Below, piece by piece: positions 8,392 through 15,792 of a stretch of DNA of 20,354 nucleotides. The notes under the pieces were generated by a model. That model was not told the DNA's origin. It saw only the letters and a program-made list of their open reading frames with translations, and did no database searches. Position 1 is the first letter of the stretch. The number at the start of each line of letters is the position of its first letter. The position numbers and the translations under genes were made by a program. The DNA is from an uncultured Erythrobacteraceae bacterium (lineage in GTDB: Bacteria > Pseudomonadota > Alphaproteobacteria > Sphingomonadales > Sphingomonadaceae), in NCBI GenBank assembly GCA_946482075.1, contig CAMLQG010000062.1, positions 1-20,354 on the forward strand, given 5' to 3'.

Positions 8392-9111
8392 TCAGGATTG
8401 GGCTATGCGACGGCCGAAGCCGCCGACGGGACGATTGGCGCCGGGCATCATCGAGAGATTGCCGGGAGCGGCGAAGATCGTACGGCGGAAATTCCGCTCC
8501 AGACGATCCGACATGTAGGACCACAGCGCTTCGACTTCCTGGGCGGAGCGGCAGTTGGGATCGCATTCCATCACCGTGCGTCCATCGATCATGGAGGCGG
8601 CGAAATCGGTACGATGGTGCAGCGTGACCGGGGCGACGGTGCCGTGCTGGGAAAGCGCCACCGCCGCTTCGGACGTGATCTTGGCCTTCGGCGTGGCGGC
8701 GTTGACCACGAAGATCAGCGGCTTGCCGGCGCGTTCGCACAAATCCACCGTGGCGCCCACGGCGCGCAGGTCGTGCGGGCTCGGACGGGTGGGAACGACG
8801 ATGAGTTCGGCGACAGAGATCACCGACTGGATCGCCATGGTGATGGCGGGCGGCGTGTCGATGACAGCAAGGCGGAAGCCCTGTTCGCGAAGCGTGGCGA
8901 GATCGCTCGACAGGCGGGCGACCGTGGTCTGCGCGAAGGCCGGATAATCGGCGTCGCGTTCGTTCCACCAATCGGCAAGCGAACCCTGCGGGTCGATATC
9001 GATCAGCACGACCGGCCCTGCGCCGGAGCGCTGAGCCTGAACGGCGAGGTGGCCGGAAAGAGTCGTCTTTCCCGAACCGCCCTTTTGCGAAGCCAAAGCC
9101 AGAACACGCAA
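8392..9111 (-). CDS. Orphan ParA/MinD-family ATPase
   Basis: The 239-residue protein has the deviant Walker A motif KGGSGKTT (residues 10-17, signature Lys10), a Walker A' segment VLIDIDPQGSLADWW with Asp40, and Walker B LAVIDTPPA with Asp85. It lacks the N-terminal helix-turn-helix of long plasmid ParAs, so it is the short type. Such ATPases dimerise on ATP, bind DNA or membrane non-specifically, and position cargo. No ParB gene is visible; the next gene encodes a ribbon-helix-helix-like protein instead. The TTG at 9111 was chosen because AGGGGG lies about 9 bases upstream and the protein then begins MRVLALASQ, as usual in the family; a GTG at 9141 would add ten residues. Its cargo is unknown. 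Confidence 0.87.
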   Translation of the reverse strand: MRVLALASQKGGSGKTTLSGHLAVQAQRSGAGPVVLIDIDPQGSLADWWNERDADYPAFAQTTVARLSSDLATLREQGFRLAVIDTPPAITMAIQSVISVAELIVVPTRPSPHDLRAVGATVDLCERAGKPLIFVVNAATPKAKITSEAAVALSQHGTVAPVTLHHRTDFAASMIDGRTVMECDPNCRSAQEVEALWSYMSDRLERNFRRTIFAAPGNLSMMPGANRPVGGFGRRIAQS

Positions 9112-9171
9112 GGCTTGATCCCCCTGAAAAATCCCCAGCACCGAGCCTGACGGTCCGGCAATCCGGAACGG

Positions 9172-9257
9172 GATCGCAGATCACCCTAAATTTTAGGTTA
9201 ACGGCATAGGCTTGCGTCGCTCGCCAGGCGGCCTTTCGTGCGGCCTGCGATCGCAGA
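9172..9257. promoter_or_regulatory. Repeats and dyad in the divergent region upstream of the ParA gene
   Basis: GATCGCAGA occurs twice in direct orientation (9172-9180 and 9249-9257). Between them lies an AT-rich dyad CCTAAA-T-TTTAGG (9185-9197), distinct in this GC-rich setting. Upstream repeats serve as operators or centromere sites in ParA/ribbon-helix-helix partition loci, so these are candidate binding sites for the product of 7713-8384. Two copies are few, and chance is possible. Confidence 0.3.
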
Positions 9258-9322
9258 AACGCTTTGCTAACACGTCATTCACTATGTCACTCTCGCATTT
9301 GAACGGAAAAGGGCGACAGGCA

Positions 9323-10519
9323 ATGACGACAGGGACATCCCGGAGGACGGCGGCCGGCATGGCGATGGCGGCCGGCTTTCTGTTTGCCGCGCCTCCTGCG
9401 CTTGCGGACGTGAAAGCTGGCGTGGATGCCTGGGCGACGGGAAATTACGACGCTGCCGTGAAGGAATGGGTGGGTCCTTCCGCCCAGGGCGATCCGGATG
9501 CGCAGTTCAATCTCGCCCAGGCCTATCGCCTGGGACGCGGCGTGCCGCGCGACGATGCGAGGGCGAAGGACCTCTATGCCAGAGCTGCTGCGCAGGGCCA
9601 TATCCAAGCGGCCGACAATTACGGTATGATGCTGTTCCAGGCCGGCCAGCGCGAGGAGGCCATGCCCTATGTCCAGGCCGCGTCCGATCGCGGCGATCCG
9701 CGCGCGCAATATCTGCTGGGCATCGCCCATTTCAACGGCGACGTGGTGGCGAAGGATTGGGTGCGGGCCTACGCTCTCATCACGTTGGCCAATTCCGCAG
9801 GCCTGCCCCAGGCACAACCCGCCATGGCGGAGATGGACCAGTTCGTCCCGCTGGAAGACCGGCAGAAGGGCGTCGCTCTGTCGTCCAGGCTGCGCGAGCA
9901 GTCGGATGCGCGCCTCGCCCAGCAATTCGCGGCAGCGGATCTGGGTGTCGCCGCACCTGCCGCAAAACAAGTCGCGCCTGCCAGGGTCGCTGCAAGTCCC
10001 AAAGTGCCGAGCGCGATTCCGACGACGCCTGTCGCCCCGTCCATCGCCGCTGCGGAAGCGGCGGTGGCCGAAGCGATCCGCGTGACCGGCACGGAAAGCC
10101 CGGCGACCGCCGGCGCGGATTATGCGCGGCCCGGCGGCGCACCCACGCAAACGGCTTCGGCGAAACCCGCAGGCCCCAAGCTCGCTCAATCCGCTAAGCC
10201 CGCTGCCGCGCCCAAGCCGGCTCCGACCACGGCGGTCGCCAGGACTGCCGAACCGCCCGCAAAGCCCACCCCTGCCCTGTCGACCGGCGGCGGCGCGTGG
10301 CGCGTGCAGCTCGGTTCCTTCTCCGTGCCCGGCAATGCGGACAGGATGTGGACCCAGCTGGGCGGCAAGGGTCCGCTGGCGGGCAAGGAGAAAGTCATCG
10401 GCCAGTCGGGCAAGCTGACCGTGCTGTCCGCCGGCGGGTTCGCTTCCCGCGAAGCGGCGGCATCCGCCTGCTCCGCGCTCAAGCAGTCGGGACAGGCCTG
10501 CTTCCCTGCCGCCCGCTGA
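9323..10519 (+). CDS. Exported Sel1-repeat and SPOR domain protein
   Basis: The 398-residue protein starts with a signal peptide ending near APPALA (cleavage before DVKAG). Residues about 30-190 hold Sel1-like (TPR-related) repeats such as GDPDAQFNLAQAYRLGRGVP and GDPRAQYLLGIAHFNGDVV. A long Ala/Pro-rich linker follows. Residues about 325-398 form a SPOR domain (AWRVQLGSFSVPGNADRMW). It should act in the periplasm and bind denuded septal peptidoglycan. The ATG at 9323 was chosen because it starts the signal peptide and has AAGGG 9 bases upstream. It is divergent from the ParA gene set, whose last gene also encodes a repeat plus SPOR protein, and is followed after 13 bases by the DUF418 gene. 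Confidence 0.88.
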   Translation: MTTGTSRRTAAGMAMAAGFLFAAPPALADVKAGVDAWATGNYDAAVKEWVGPSAQGDPDAQFNLAQAYRLGRGVPRDDARAKDLYARAAAQGHIQAADNYGMMLFQAGQREEAMPYVQAASDRGDPRAQYLLGIAHFNGDVVAKDWVRAYALITLANSAGLPQAQPAMAEMDQFVPLEDRQKGVALSSRLREQSDARLAQQFAAADLGVAAPAAKQVAPARVAASPKVPSAIPTTPVAPSIAAAEAAVAEAIRVTGTESPATAGADYARPGGAPTQTASAKPAGPKLAQSAKPAAAPKPAPTTAVARTAEPPAKPTPALSTGGGAWRVQLGSFSVPGNADRMWTQLGGKGPLAGKEKVIGQSGKLTVLSAGGFASREAAASACSALKQSGQACFPAAR

Positions 10520-10532
10520 GAGTTCCTGCCCC

Positions 10533-11795
10533 ATGCCTACGGGCGAACGCCTCGTCACGCTCGACTTCATCCGCGGCGTCGCCGTGCTTGGCATCCTGCT
10601 CGCCAATATCCTGCCGTTCAGCCAGCCCATGGCGGCGCTCGTCTGGCCGGATGCGCTGACGATACCCGACACTCCGCCGGATGAGGCCTATGCCATCGCG
10701 CAGGCCGTGCTGGTGGATGGGAAGATGCGCGGCCTGTTCACTCTTCTGTTCGGGGCGGGGATGGCCATTTTCATGGCGCGGGCGCGCGAGCAGGGCGACG
10801 GCGCGGAGCTTCAGCTGCGCCGGCTCGCCTGGCTCGGATTGTTCGGCCTGATCCACTACTACCTCCTGTTTCGCGGCGACATCCTGTTCTCCTACGCGGT
10901 GTGCGGCACGGTCGCGCTGATCGCGGTCGACTGGGATACGCGCCTGCAGCTGACTGCCGGGATCGTGTTCTACATATTGGGCGCGCTGCTGCTGGCCTTG
11001 CCGATGGTCCCGGCGGTGCAGGAGGAAGCGGAGTTGCTCGCGGCCTGCCCCCTGCTGATCGATTGCATCGGCAGTCTCGATTTCGCCCCCTATCTCGAGG
11101 CGCGCGATTTCGCGCTCGACCAGGCCCGGCATGAAGCGCAGGTCATGCGCGGCTCGTTCGGCGGAATCCTGGCCTACAATCTCGACGACGAACTGACCGG
11201 CCCGCTGGACCTCGCCTGGTTCGCGCTGTTCGAAACCCTGCCGCTGATGCTGATCGGCATGGCGCTGGCGCGCCTGGGCGCGTTTGCCGATGTCGCCCAG
11301 AACTTCGCACGGCTGCTTTGGAGCGTTGGCGGGATCGTGGCGGGTATCGCGCTCACGCTCCCGCTCGCTCTCTGGGTGAAGGAGGCGGGCGATCCGTTCT
11401 ACCTGTCCTTCTTCGTGTTCATCGGGCTCGCCCAGATCGCTCGCCTGCCGATGATCCTGGGGCTGGTGGTCGCACTGGCCTGGCTGGCGCCCCGCGTGGC
11501 GAAAAGCGCGCTCGGTATCCGGCTTGCCGCGGCGGGACGCATGGCGCTCAGCAATTATCTCGGCACGTCGCTGGCGATGGCGGCGGTCTTCCAAGGCTGG
11601 GGGCTGGGTCTCTACGGCTCGCTCGGCCGTCTCGAACTGATCGTGCCGGTCCTGCTCGGCTGGGCGGCGATGCTGCTCTGGTCCAAGCCGTGGCTGGACC
11701 GATTCGCCTATGGCCCGCTCGAATGGGGCTGGCGTTGCCTCACCCACAAGCGCGTATTTCGCTTGCGACTAGCAGATACAAAGAGCTCTTGTTAA
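10533..11795 (+). CDS. DUF418 family multi-pass membrane protein
   Basis: The 420-residue protein starts with the family signature LDFIRGVAVLGILLANI and continues with many hydrophobic segments. It ends with the DUF418 C-terminal pattern in which a YGPLEWGWRCLT segment follows the last membrane helices. KMRGLFTLLFGAGMAIF is another family hallmark. The E. coli relative is YeiB. The molecular function is not established; a transport or envelope role has been suggested for relatives. It lies 13 bases after the Sel1/SPOR gene, so co-transcription is likely. Its stop codon TAA coincides with the start of a candidate Fur-type box for the next gene. Confidence 0.88.
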   Translation: MPTGERLVTLDFIRGVAVLGILLANILPFSQPMAALVWPDALTIPDTPPDEAYAIAQAVLVDGKMRGLFTLLFGAGMAIFMARAREQGDGAELQLRRLAWLGLFGLIHYYLLFRGDILFSYAVCGTVALIAVDWDTRLQLTAGIVFYILGALLLALPMVPAVQEEAELLAACPLLIDCIGSLDFAPYLEARDFALDQARHEAQVMRGSFGGILAYNLDDELTGPLDLAWFALFETLPLMLIGMALARLGAFADVAQNFARLLWSVGGIVAGIALTLPLALWVKEAGDPFYLSFFVFIGLAQIARLPMILGLVVALAWLAPRVAKSALGIRLAAAGRMALSNYLGTSLAMAAVFQGWGLGLYGSLGRLELIVPVLLGWAAMLLWSKPWLDRFAYGPLEWGWRCLTHKRVFRLRLADTKSSC

Positions 11796-11813
11796 TGACA
11801 CCCATTCGCATTA
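11793..11813 (+). promoter_or_regulatory. Candidate Fur-type iron box before bfd
   Basis: TAATG (11793-11797) and CATTA (11809-11813) form a dyad. The right half, ATTCGCATTA, resembles Fur half-sites in which an AATGAxAATCATT core is varied. It lies 28 bases before the bfd start. The left inner half diverges, so the match is partial. Confidence 0.38.
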
Positions 11814-11841
11814 GATTGATGGCAAGACTCGGGAGAGCACG

Positions 11842-12033
11842 TTGTATATCTGCATTTGCAATGCCATCCGCGAAGGGGACCTGCGCAAAGCGGCCCGGAA
11901 TTGTGCGGGTAACGCCGAACAGGTCTATGCCTGCCTGGGCAAGACTCCCGACTGCCGCTGCTGCCTCGACGACGCGGAAGATATCCTGAGCGAGGAACGC
12001 GCATTATCAAGATGTCACGCCTTCGCCGCGTGA
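11842..12033 (+). CDS. bfd: Bacterioferritin-associated ferredoxin
   Basis: Bfd is a small [2Fe-2S] protein that delivers electrons to bacterioferritin so that stored iron is released as Fe(II). The 63-residue product has Cys4 and Cys6 (YICICN) and Cys38 and Cys41 (CRCC), the same spacing as E. coli Bfd. The start is TTG: GGGAG lies 6 bases upstream and the protein then begins at the position usual for the family. A possible iron-responsive box lies upstream and bfr follows after 116 bases, the usual functional pair. Confidence 0.93.
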   Translation: MYICICNAIREGDLRKAARNCAGNAEQVYACLGKTPDCRCCLDDAEDILSEERALSRCHAFAA

Positions 12034-12088
12034 ACTTGACAACCATTTGCAAAGCCACAGAAAAGCTGGGTTTTTTGCCCTGAAAGCC

Positions 12089-12117
12089 TTGTAACCATCC
12101 GTCTGGCGGATCATAAT
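12089..12117 (+). promoter_or_regulatory. Candidate bfr promoter with dyad in the spacer
   Basis: TTGTAA (12089-12094) and CATAAT (12112-12117) are 17 bases apart, ending 32 bases before the bfr start. The spacer contains a perfect 5-bp dyad ATCCG-N5-CGGAT (12097-12111), a likely place for a regulator to bind. TTGACA at 12036-12041 has no good -10 box. Confidence 0.45.
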
Positions 12118-12149
12118 GGCGCCAGTCGGACGAGATTTGCGAGGCAATC

Positions 12150-12632
12150 ATGAAGGGTGACGACAAGGTCATCGAGTACCTGAACAAGGCGCTCACCAAC
12201 GAGCTGACGGCGATCAACCAGTACTGGCTGCACTATCGCGTCCTGGCCAATTGGGGCCTTCACAAGCTTGCCGAATACGAACGGCATGAATCGATCGACG
12301 AAATGAAGCATGCCGATACGCTGGCCGAGCGTATCCTGTTCCTCGACGGCCTGCCCAACTTCCAGGCGATCCACAAGCTCAAGGTGGGCGAGAATGTCGA
12401 GGAAGTGCTGAAGGCCGATCACGCGCTCGAACTGGAAGCCATTCCCCTGCTCAAGGACGCGATCCAGCATGCGGAAAGCGTACGCGACTATATCAGCCGC
12501 GAGATCTTCGAACGCATCCTCGAAAGCGAGGAAGAGCATGTCGACTTCCTGGAGACCCAGTTCGCGATGATCGAGCGCATGGGCCTGCAGAACTACGTCC
12601 AGCTGCAAAGCAAGCCCGCCGAAGAGGGCTGA
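12150..12632 (+). CDS. bfr: Bacterioferritin
   Basis: Bacterioferritin forms a 24-subunit haem-containing shell that oxidises Fe(II) and stores it as a mineral. The 160-residue protein has the normal length. All ferroxidase ligands are present at the standard positions: Glu18, Glu51, His54, Glu94, Glu127 and His130. Met52, the haem ligand shared between subunits, is also present, so the shell should bind haem. It follows bfd, has its own candidate promoter, and precedes a DUF1971 gene by 7 bases. Confidence 0.98.
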   Translation: MKGDDKVIEYLNKALTNELTAINQYWLHYRVLANWGLHKLAEYERHESIDEMKHADTLAERILFLDGLPNFQAIHKLKVGENVEEVLKADHALELEAIPLLKDAIQHAESVRDYISREIFERILESEEEHVDFLETQFAMIERMGLQNYVQLQSKPAEEG

Positions 12633-12639
12633 ACGCGCG

Positions 12640-12921
12640 ATGTCATCGGGCAGGACGGAACCCTACAGGACCACTCCGATCTTCGACCACGAAACCCTTC
12701 CCGCCGCCCTGCGACACGAACACAGCACCAAGGCCGACGTGTGGGGCCTGCTGCGCGTGCTGCAAGGCGAAGTGCGACTGGTTTTCGCCGATCCTCCCCG
12801 AGAATTGCAGGTCACGCCCGATCGCCCGGCGGAAATACCGCCGGAAGCCGTTCATCACGTGGAATTGGTCGGGCCGATGCGGATGCAGGTGGAATTCTAC
12901 CGCGCCCGTCCCGTTTCCTAG
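12640..12921 (+). CDS. DUF1971 domain protein (TehB/YeaR-like cupin)
   Basis: The 93-residue protein matches the small DUF1971 domain: a TPIFDHETLPAALRHEH start, STKADVWGLLRVLQGEVRL, then PPEAVHHVELVGPMRMQVEFY. The domain is a beta-rich cupin-like fold also found N-terminal in some TehB-type proteins and in YeaR. The biochemical role is unclear. It starts 7 bases after bfr, so it probably belongs to the bfr transcript, which suggests a link to iron or oxidative stress. It is convergent with der, with only 12 bases between the stops and no obvious terminator. Confidence 0.85.
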   Translation: MSSGRTEPYRTTPIFDHETLPAALRHEHSTKADVWGLLRVLQGEVRLVFADPPRELQVTPDRPAEIPPEAVHHVELVGPMRMQVEFYRARPVS

Positions 12922-12933
12922 CGGAAGGACCGA

Positions 12934-14310
12934 TCAGGACTTGGTGTCATAGGGGTTCTTCGCGCTGCGCAAGGTGAGGCGGACCGGCACGGCATCGAAG
13001 CCGAGTTCGCGCCGGATTCCGTTCACCAGATAGCGGCGATAGCTTTCGGGCAGCAGATCGAGCCGGCTGCCGAAGATCACGAAGCTCGGCGGGCGGGTCT
13101 TGATCTGAGTGATGTAACGCAGCTTGATGCGCTTGCCGCCGGGCGCCGGCGGCGGATTGGCTTCCAGCGCATCGTCGAACCAGCGGTTGAGCCCGGCGGT
13201 GGGCACGCGCTTCGACCAATTCTCGCGCAGGTCGAACGCGCCGGCAAGCAGCGTATCCAGCCCTTTGCCCGTGCGCGCGGACACCGCGATCAGCGGCACG
13301 CCGCGAACCTGCGCGAGCCCATCGTCCAGCGCCGCGCGGATGCCGTTGAACAGGCCCGACGGGTCTTCCGCCACGTCCCACTTGTTGATCGCGATCATCA
13401 GCGCGCGACCTTCCTCGAGCACTAGGGACGCGATCTTCAGATCCTGATGTTCCAGGCCCTTGGTGGCATCGAGCAGCAGCACGACCACTTCGGCGAAATC
13501 CACCGCGCGGCGCGCATCGGCCACCGAAAGCCGTTCCAGCTTGTCGACCACGCGCGCCTTCTTGCGCATGCCGGCCGTGTCGATCAGCCGCACGTCGCGC
13601 ACGTCGCCCGTCTTCGGGTCGGTCCACTGCCAGTCCACCGCGATCGAATCGCGCGTGATGCCGGCTTCCGGCCCGGTCAGCAGGCGATCCTCGCCCAGCA
13701 GGCGGTTGATCATGGTGGATTTACCGGCATTCGGCCGCCCGACCACCGCCAATTTCAGCGGGCCGCGCGCCTCCTCGTCATCCTCGACCGGCTCCGCCTC
13801 GCCACGTTCGGTCGTCTCGCCGATCAGCGGCAGCAGCGCTTCGAACAGATCGCCCATGCCTTCGCCATGTTCGGCCGAGATCGCCACCGGATCGCCGAAG
13901 CCCAGCGCATAGGCCTCCAGCACGCCCGGCTCGCCCGCACGGCCTTCCGCCTTGTTGCACACCATCACGACCGGCACGCCCTGCCCGCGCAGCCAGCGGG
14001 CTATCTCCTCGTCCAGCGGAGTGACGCCGGCGCGCGCATCGATCGTGAACAGCGCGACATCGGCGCCCTGCACGGAAACCTCCGTCTGCGCGCGCATGCG
14101 GCCGGGCAGCGTCTCCGCATCCTCGTCTTCCCAGCCCGCCGTATCGACGATCTTGAATTCCAGGCCCAACAGGCTCGCATCACCGAAACGGCGGTCGCGC
14201 GTGACGCCGGGCTGATCGTCCACCAGGGCGAGCTTCTTGCCCACCAGCCGGTTGAACAGCGTGGATTTGCCCACATTGGGTCGACCGATAATGATGACCT
14301 GCGGAATCAT
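12934..14310 (-). CDS. der: Ribosome assembly GTPase Der (EngA)
   Basis: Der is the tandem-GTPase factor needed for 50S subunit maturation. The 458-residue protein has two G domains. The first opens with GRPNVGKST (about residues 9-17) and contains DTAGWED and NKAEG. The second opens with GRPNAGKST (about residues 189-199, Lys197) and contains DTAGMRKKARV and NKWDV. The C-terminal KH-like domain (about 370-458) ends normally. No strong Shine-Dalgarno precedes the ATG at 14310. It is divergent from the CHAP gene across 116 bases that include a perfect stem-loop. Confidence 0.97.
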   Translation of the reverse strand: MIPQVIIIGRPNVGKSTLFNRLVGKKLALVDDQPGVTRDRRFGDASLLGLEFKIVDTAGWEDEDAETLPGRMRAQTEVSVQGADVALFTIDARAGVTPLDEEIARWLRGQGVPVVMVCNKAEGRAGEPGVLEAYALGFGDPVAISAEHGEGMGDLFEALLPLIGETTERGEAEPVEDDEEARGPLKLAVVGRPNAGKSTMINRLLGEDRLLTGPEAGITRDSIAVDWQWTDPKTGDVRDVRLIDTAGMRKKARVVDKLERLSVADARRAVDFAEVVVLLLDATKGLEHQDLKIASLVLEEGRALMIAINKWDVAEDPSGLFNGIRAALDDGLAQVRGVPLIAVSARTGKGLDTLLAGAFDLRENWSKRVPTAGLNRWFDDALEANPPPAPGGKRIKLRYITQIKTRPPSFVIFGSRLDLLPESYRRYLVNGIRRELGFDAVPVRLTLRSAKNPYDTKS

Positions 14311-14349
14311 GCCGGGCGCAAGTGAAGGTTACCGGCGGGTTTGGCAAGG

Positions 14350-14371
14350 GGCCGGCAAATTCTTGCCGGCC
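14350..14371. other. Perfect 9-bp stem-loop between der and the CHAP gene
   Basis: GGCCGGCAA and TTGCCGGCC flank the tetraloop ATTC. It lies upstream of both divergent genes, so it is not a terminator for either. It could be an operator, a 5' leader structure in one transcript, or a remnant of a repeat. Confidence 0.6.
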
Positions 14372-14426
14372 TGTTAACCAGAAGCTGCAGGGGGGTCGAA
14401 ACCATCTAGCCCATAGAGAACGCGGC

Positions 14427-15041
14427 ATGAGGAACCCGCCCCTACGCCTGATGGCGACCGCCCTGTTAACCGCGACCGTCGCCCTTCTGCCGGAAACGGC
14501 CGTGGGCTTCGCCACGGGTGCGCGCGCCACCGGTGAACTGCCGCCCTACCTGCAATGCGTGCCCTATGCACGCCAGGTCACCGGTATTCAGATCTATGGC
14601 GACGCCCATACATGGTGGGGCCAGGCGAAAGGCCGCTATACGCGCGGCACCACCCCCAAGGTCGGTGCGGTGATGACGCTGAAACCTTATCGCAACATGC
14701 ATCTCGGCCATGTCGCGGCGGTCAGCAAGGTGGTCGATTCGCGAACGATCCTCCTGCGCCACTCCAACTGGTCCCCGATCAATGGCCGTCGCGGCCAGAT
14801 CGAGGACAATGTGAAGGCGGTGGACGTTTCCGAGGACAATGACTGGAGCGCGGTGCGTGTCTGGTATGCGCCGCTGCAGAGCCTGGGCGGCACGCATTGG
14901 CCGGTCCAGGGCTTCATCTACGGCAAGAAGGCCGCGGCTGACGCGGGGGCGAAATCGCCGGCCAAGCTCGGCAAAGTGAAGATCGACAAGCGGATCGACC
15001 CGATCGGCGCGATCATCGCGGCGCGATCGAAGAAGCATTGA
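14427..15041 (+). CDS. Exported CHAP-domain protein (putative peptidoglycan amidase)
   Basis: The 204-residue product starts with a basic region and hydrophobic segment (about residues 8-28) that look like a signal peptide, so it should be periplasmic or secreted. A compact CHAP (NlpC/P60-like) domain follows: catalytic Cys in LQCVPYARQVTG, the conserved DAHTWW segment, His in HLGHVAAVSKV, and a HSNW segment. CHAP enzymes cut amide bonds in peptidoglycan. The C-terminus is basic and Lys-rich. The ATG at 14427 was chosen as the start of the signal peptide; the frame extends upstream through the stem-loop region, which is unlikely to be coding. It stands alone and is followed by repeat hairpins. 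Confidence 0.86.
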   Translation: MRNPPLRLMATALLTATVALLPETAVGFATGARATGELPPYLQCVPYARQVTGIQIYGDAHTWWGQAKGRYTRGTTPKVGAVMTLKPYRNMHLGHVAAVSKVVDSRTILLRHSNWSPINGRRGQIEDNVKAVDVSEDNDWSAVRVWYAPLQSLGGTHWPVQGFIYGKKAAADAGAKSPAKLGKVKIDKRIDPIGAIIAARSKKH

Positions 15042-15045
15042 GTTT

Positions 15046-15093
15046 CCCGTGGGAGTGGGGATCCGGCCCATGCCGGGTTCCCGCTCTCACGGG
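15046..15093. repeat. Long intergenic hairpin after the CHAP gene
   Basis: CCCGTGGGAG pairs with CTCTCACGGG (one G-T pair). Inside it GGGGATCCGGC pairs imperfectly with GCCGGGTTCCC around the loop CCAT. The hairpin starts 4 bases after the CHAP stop and may end transcription there, though no T-run follows. Confidence 0.65.
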
Positions 15094-15136
15094 ATGAAGG
15101 GGTTCGCGATTGTCCCCTCGGGCAATTCAACTCTCA

Positions 15137-15168
15137 TTCGTCATTCGCGCGAAAGCGGGAATGACGAA
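15137..15168. repeat. Second intergenic hairpin with GAAA loop
   Basis: TTCGTCATTCGCGC pairs with GCGGGAATGACGAA (14 bp, one mismatch) around a GAAA tetraloop. The GCGGGAATGAC unit recurs at 1816-1826 in this window, so it is probably a dispersed repeat. It sits between the convergent CHAP and DUF3297 genes. Confidence 0.68.
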
Positions 15169-15218
15169 GAAGCGCAAGGCGGGTTCCGTAGGCGAAGGGA
15201 ATAGGGCCCCGAAGAGGC

Positions 15219-15515
15219 TCAATCGGCCTTCGCGACGGGCGGGTTTTCGCCAAGATCCTCATACCAGGCTTCCACCGGGCCGTTCAGCTTGAGCAGGAGG
15301 GGCATGCCCTTGCGGTCCATCGTCTTGCCGGCCTGGACCTTCACCCAGCCTTCGGAGATGCAATATTCCTCGATATTGGTGCGCACCGCGCCCTTGAAGC
15401 GGATGCCGATGCCGCGCTGGAGCTTGTCCGCGTCGAAGAACGGGCTGGCGGGATGGATGGCCAGATGATCGGGCGGTACATCCGGCCCGGCGGTGGTGGT
15501 TTCGCTATCGCTCAT
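15219..15515 (-). CDS. DUF3297 family protein
   Basis: The 98-residue protein matches DUF3297: DHLAIHPASPFFDADKLQRG, GIRFKGAVRTNIEEYCISEG, WVKVQAGKTMDRKG and MPLLLKLNGPVEAWYED. It is acidic at the N-terminus, has no signal or membrane segment, and should be cytoplasmic. The function is not known; the family occurs widely in Proteobacteria. The ATG at 15515 is preceded by AAGGCGG. It is divergent from tRNA-Leu and tig. Confidence 0.87.
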   Translation of the reverse strand: MSDSETTTAGPDVPPDHLAIHPASPFFDADKLQRGIGIRFKGAVRTNIEEYCISEGWVKVQAGKTMDRKGMPLLLKLNGPVEAWYEDLGENPPVAKAD

Positions 15516-15615
15516 GCCCCGCCTTTAGTCATGCCCGGTGTCGCGGGCAACGGGGTTTACGCCGTGTTCCGCTTGCCCTTTTGCTTGTCCCCGGATAAGG
15601 GCCCGCCTTTCGGAA

Positions 15616-15644
15616 TTGGCAGGCTCGCCGCTTGCGCAAATTTT
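15616..15644 (+). promoter_or_regulatory. Candidate promoter of tRNA-Leu
   Basis: TTGGCA (15616-15621) and AATTTT (15639-15644) are 17 bases apart, placing a start site a few bases before the mature tRNA. It is the only AT-rich patch in this stretch. Confidence 0.38.
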
Positions 15645-15653
15645 CGTCGGGCC

Positions 15654-15738
15654 GCGGGCGTGGCGGAACTGGTAGACGCGCTGGTTTTAGGTACCAGTAT
15701 CGTAAGATGTGGGGGTTCGAGTCCCTTCGCCCGCACCA
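15654..15738 (+). tRNA. tRNA-Leu (anticodon TAG)
   Basis: An 85-base class II tRNA with a long variable arm. The acceptor is GCGGGCG/CGCCCGC, the anticodon stem CTGGT/ACCAG with loop TTTAGGT (anticodon TAG, reading CTA and CTG), and the T loop is TTCGAGT. CCA is encoded. It lies 54 bases before the tig start. Confidence 0.97.
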
Positions 15739-15792
15739 GTTCCCGACAAAGCAGCGGCGGCGAGGAAACAGTTGGGAAGGCACACGTCCAAA

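Noticed and set aside
10479..11747. 422-codon reverse frame antisense to the DUF418 gene
   Set aside because: The translation is Arg/Gln/Glu-rich and without motifs, as expected of a shadow of a hydrophobic protein.
12065..12080. GGGTTTTTTGCCC considered as a bfd terminator
   Set aside because: The T-run has no stable stem before it.
14371..14377. TTAACC near the CHAP gene as a CtrA site
   Set aside because: Only one short half-site is present, without the paired TTAA at the right spacing.
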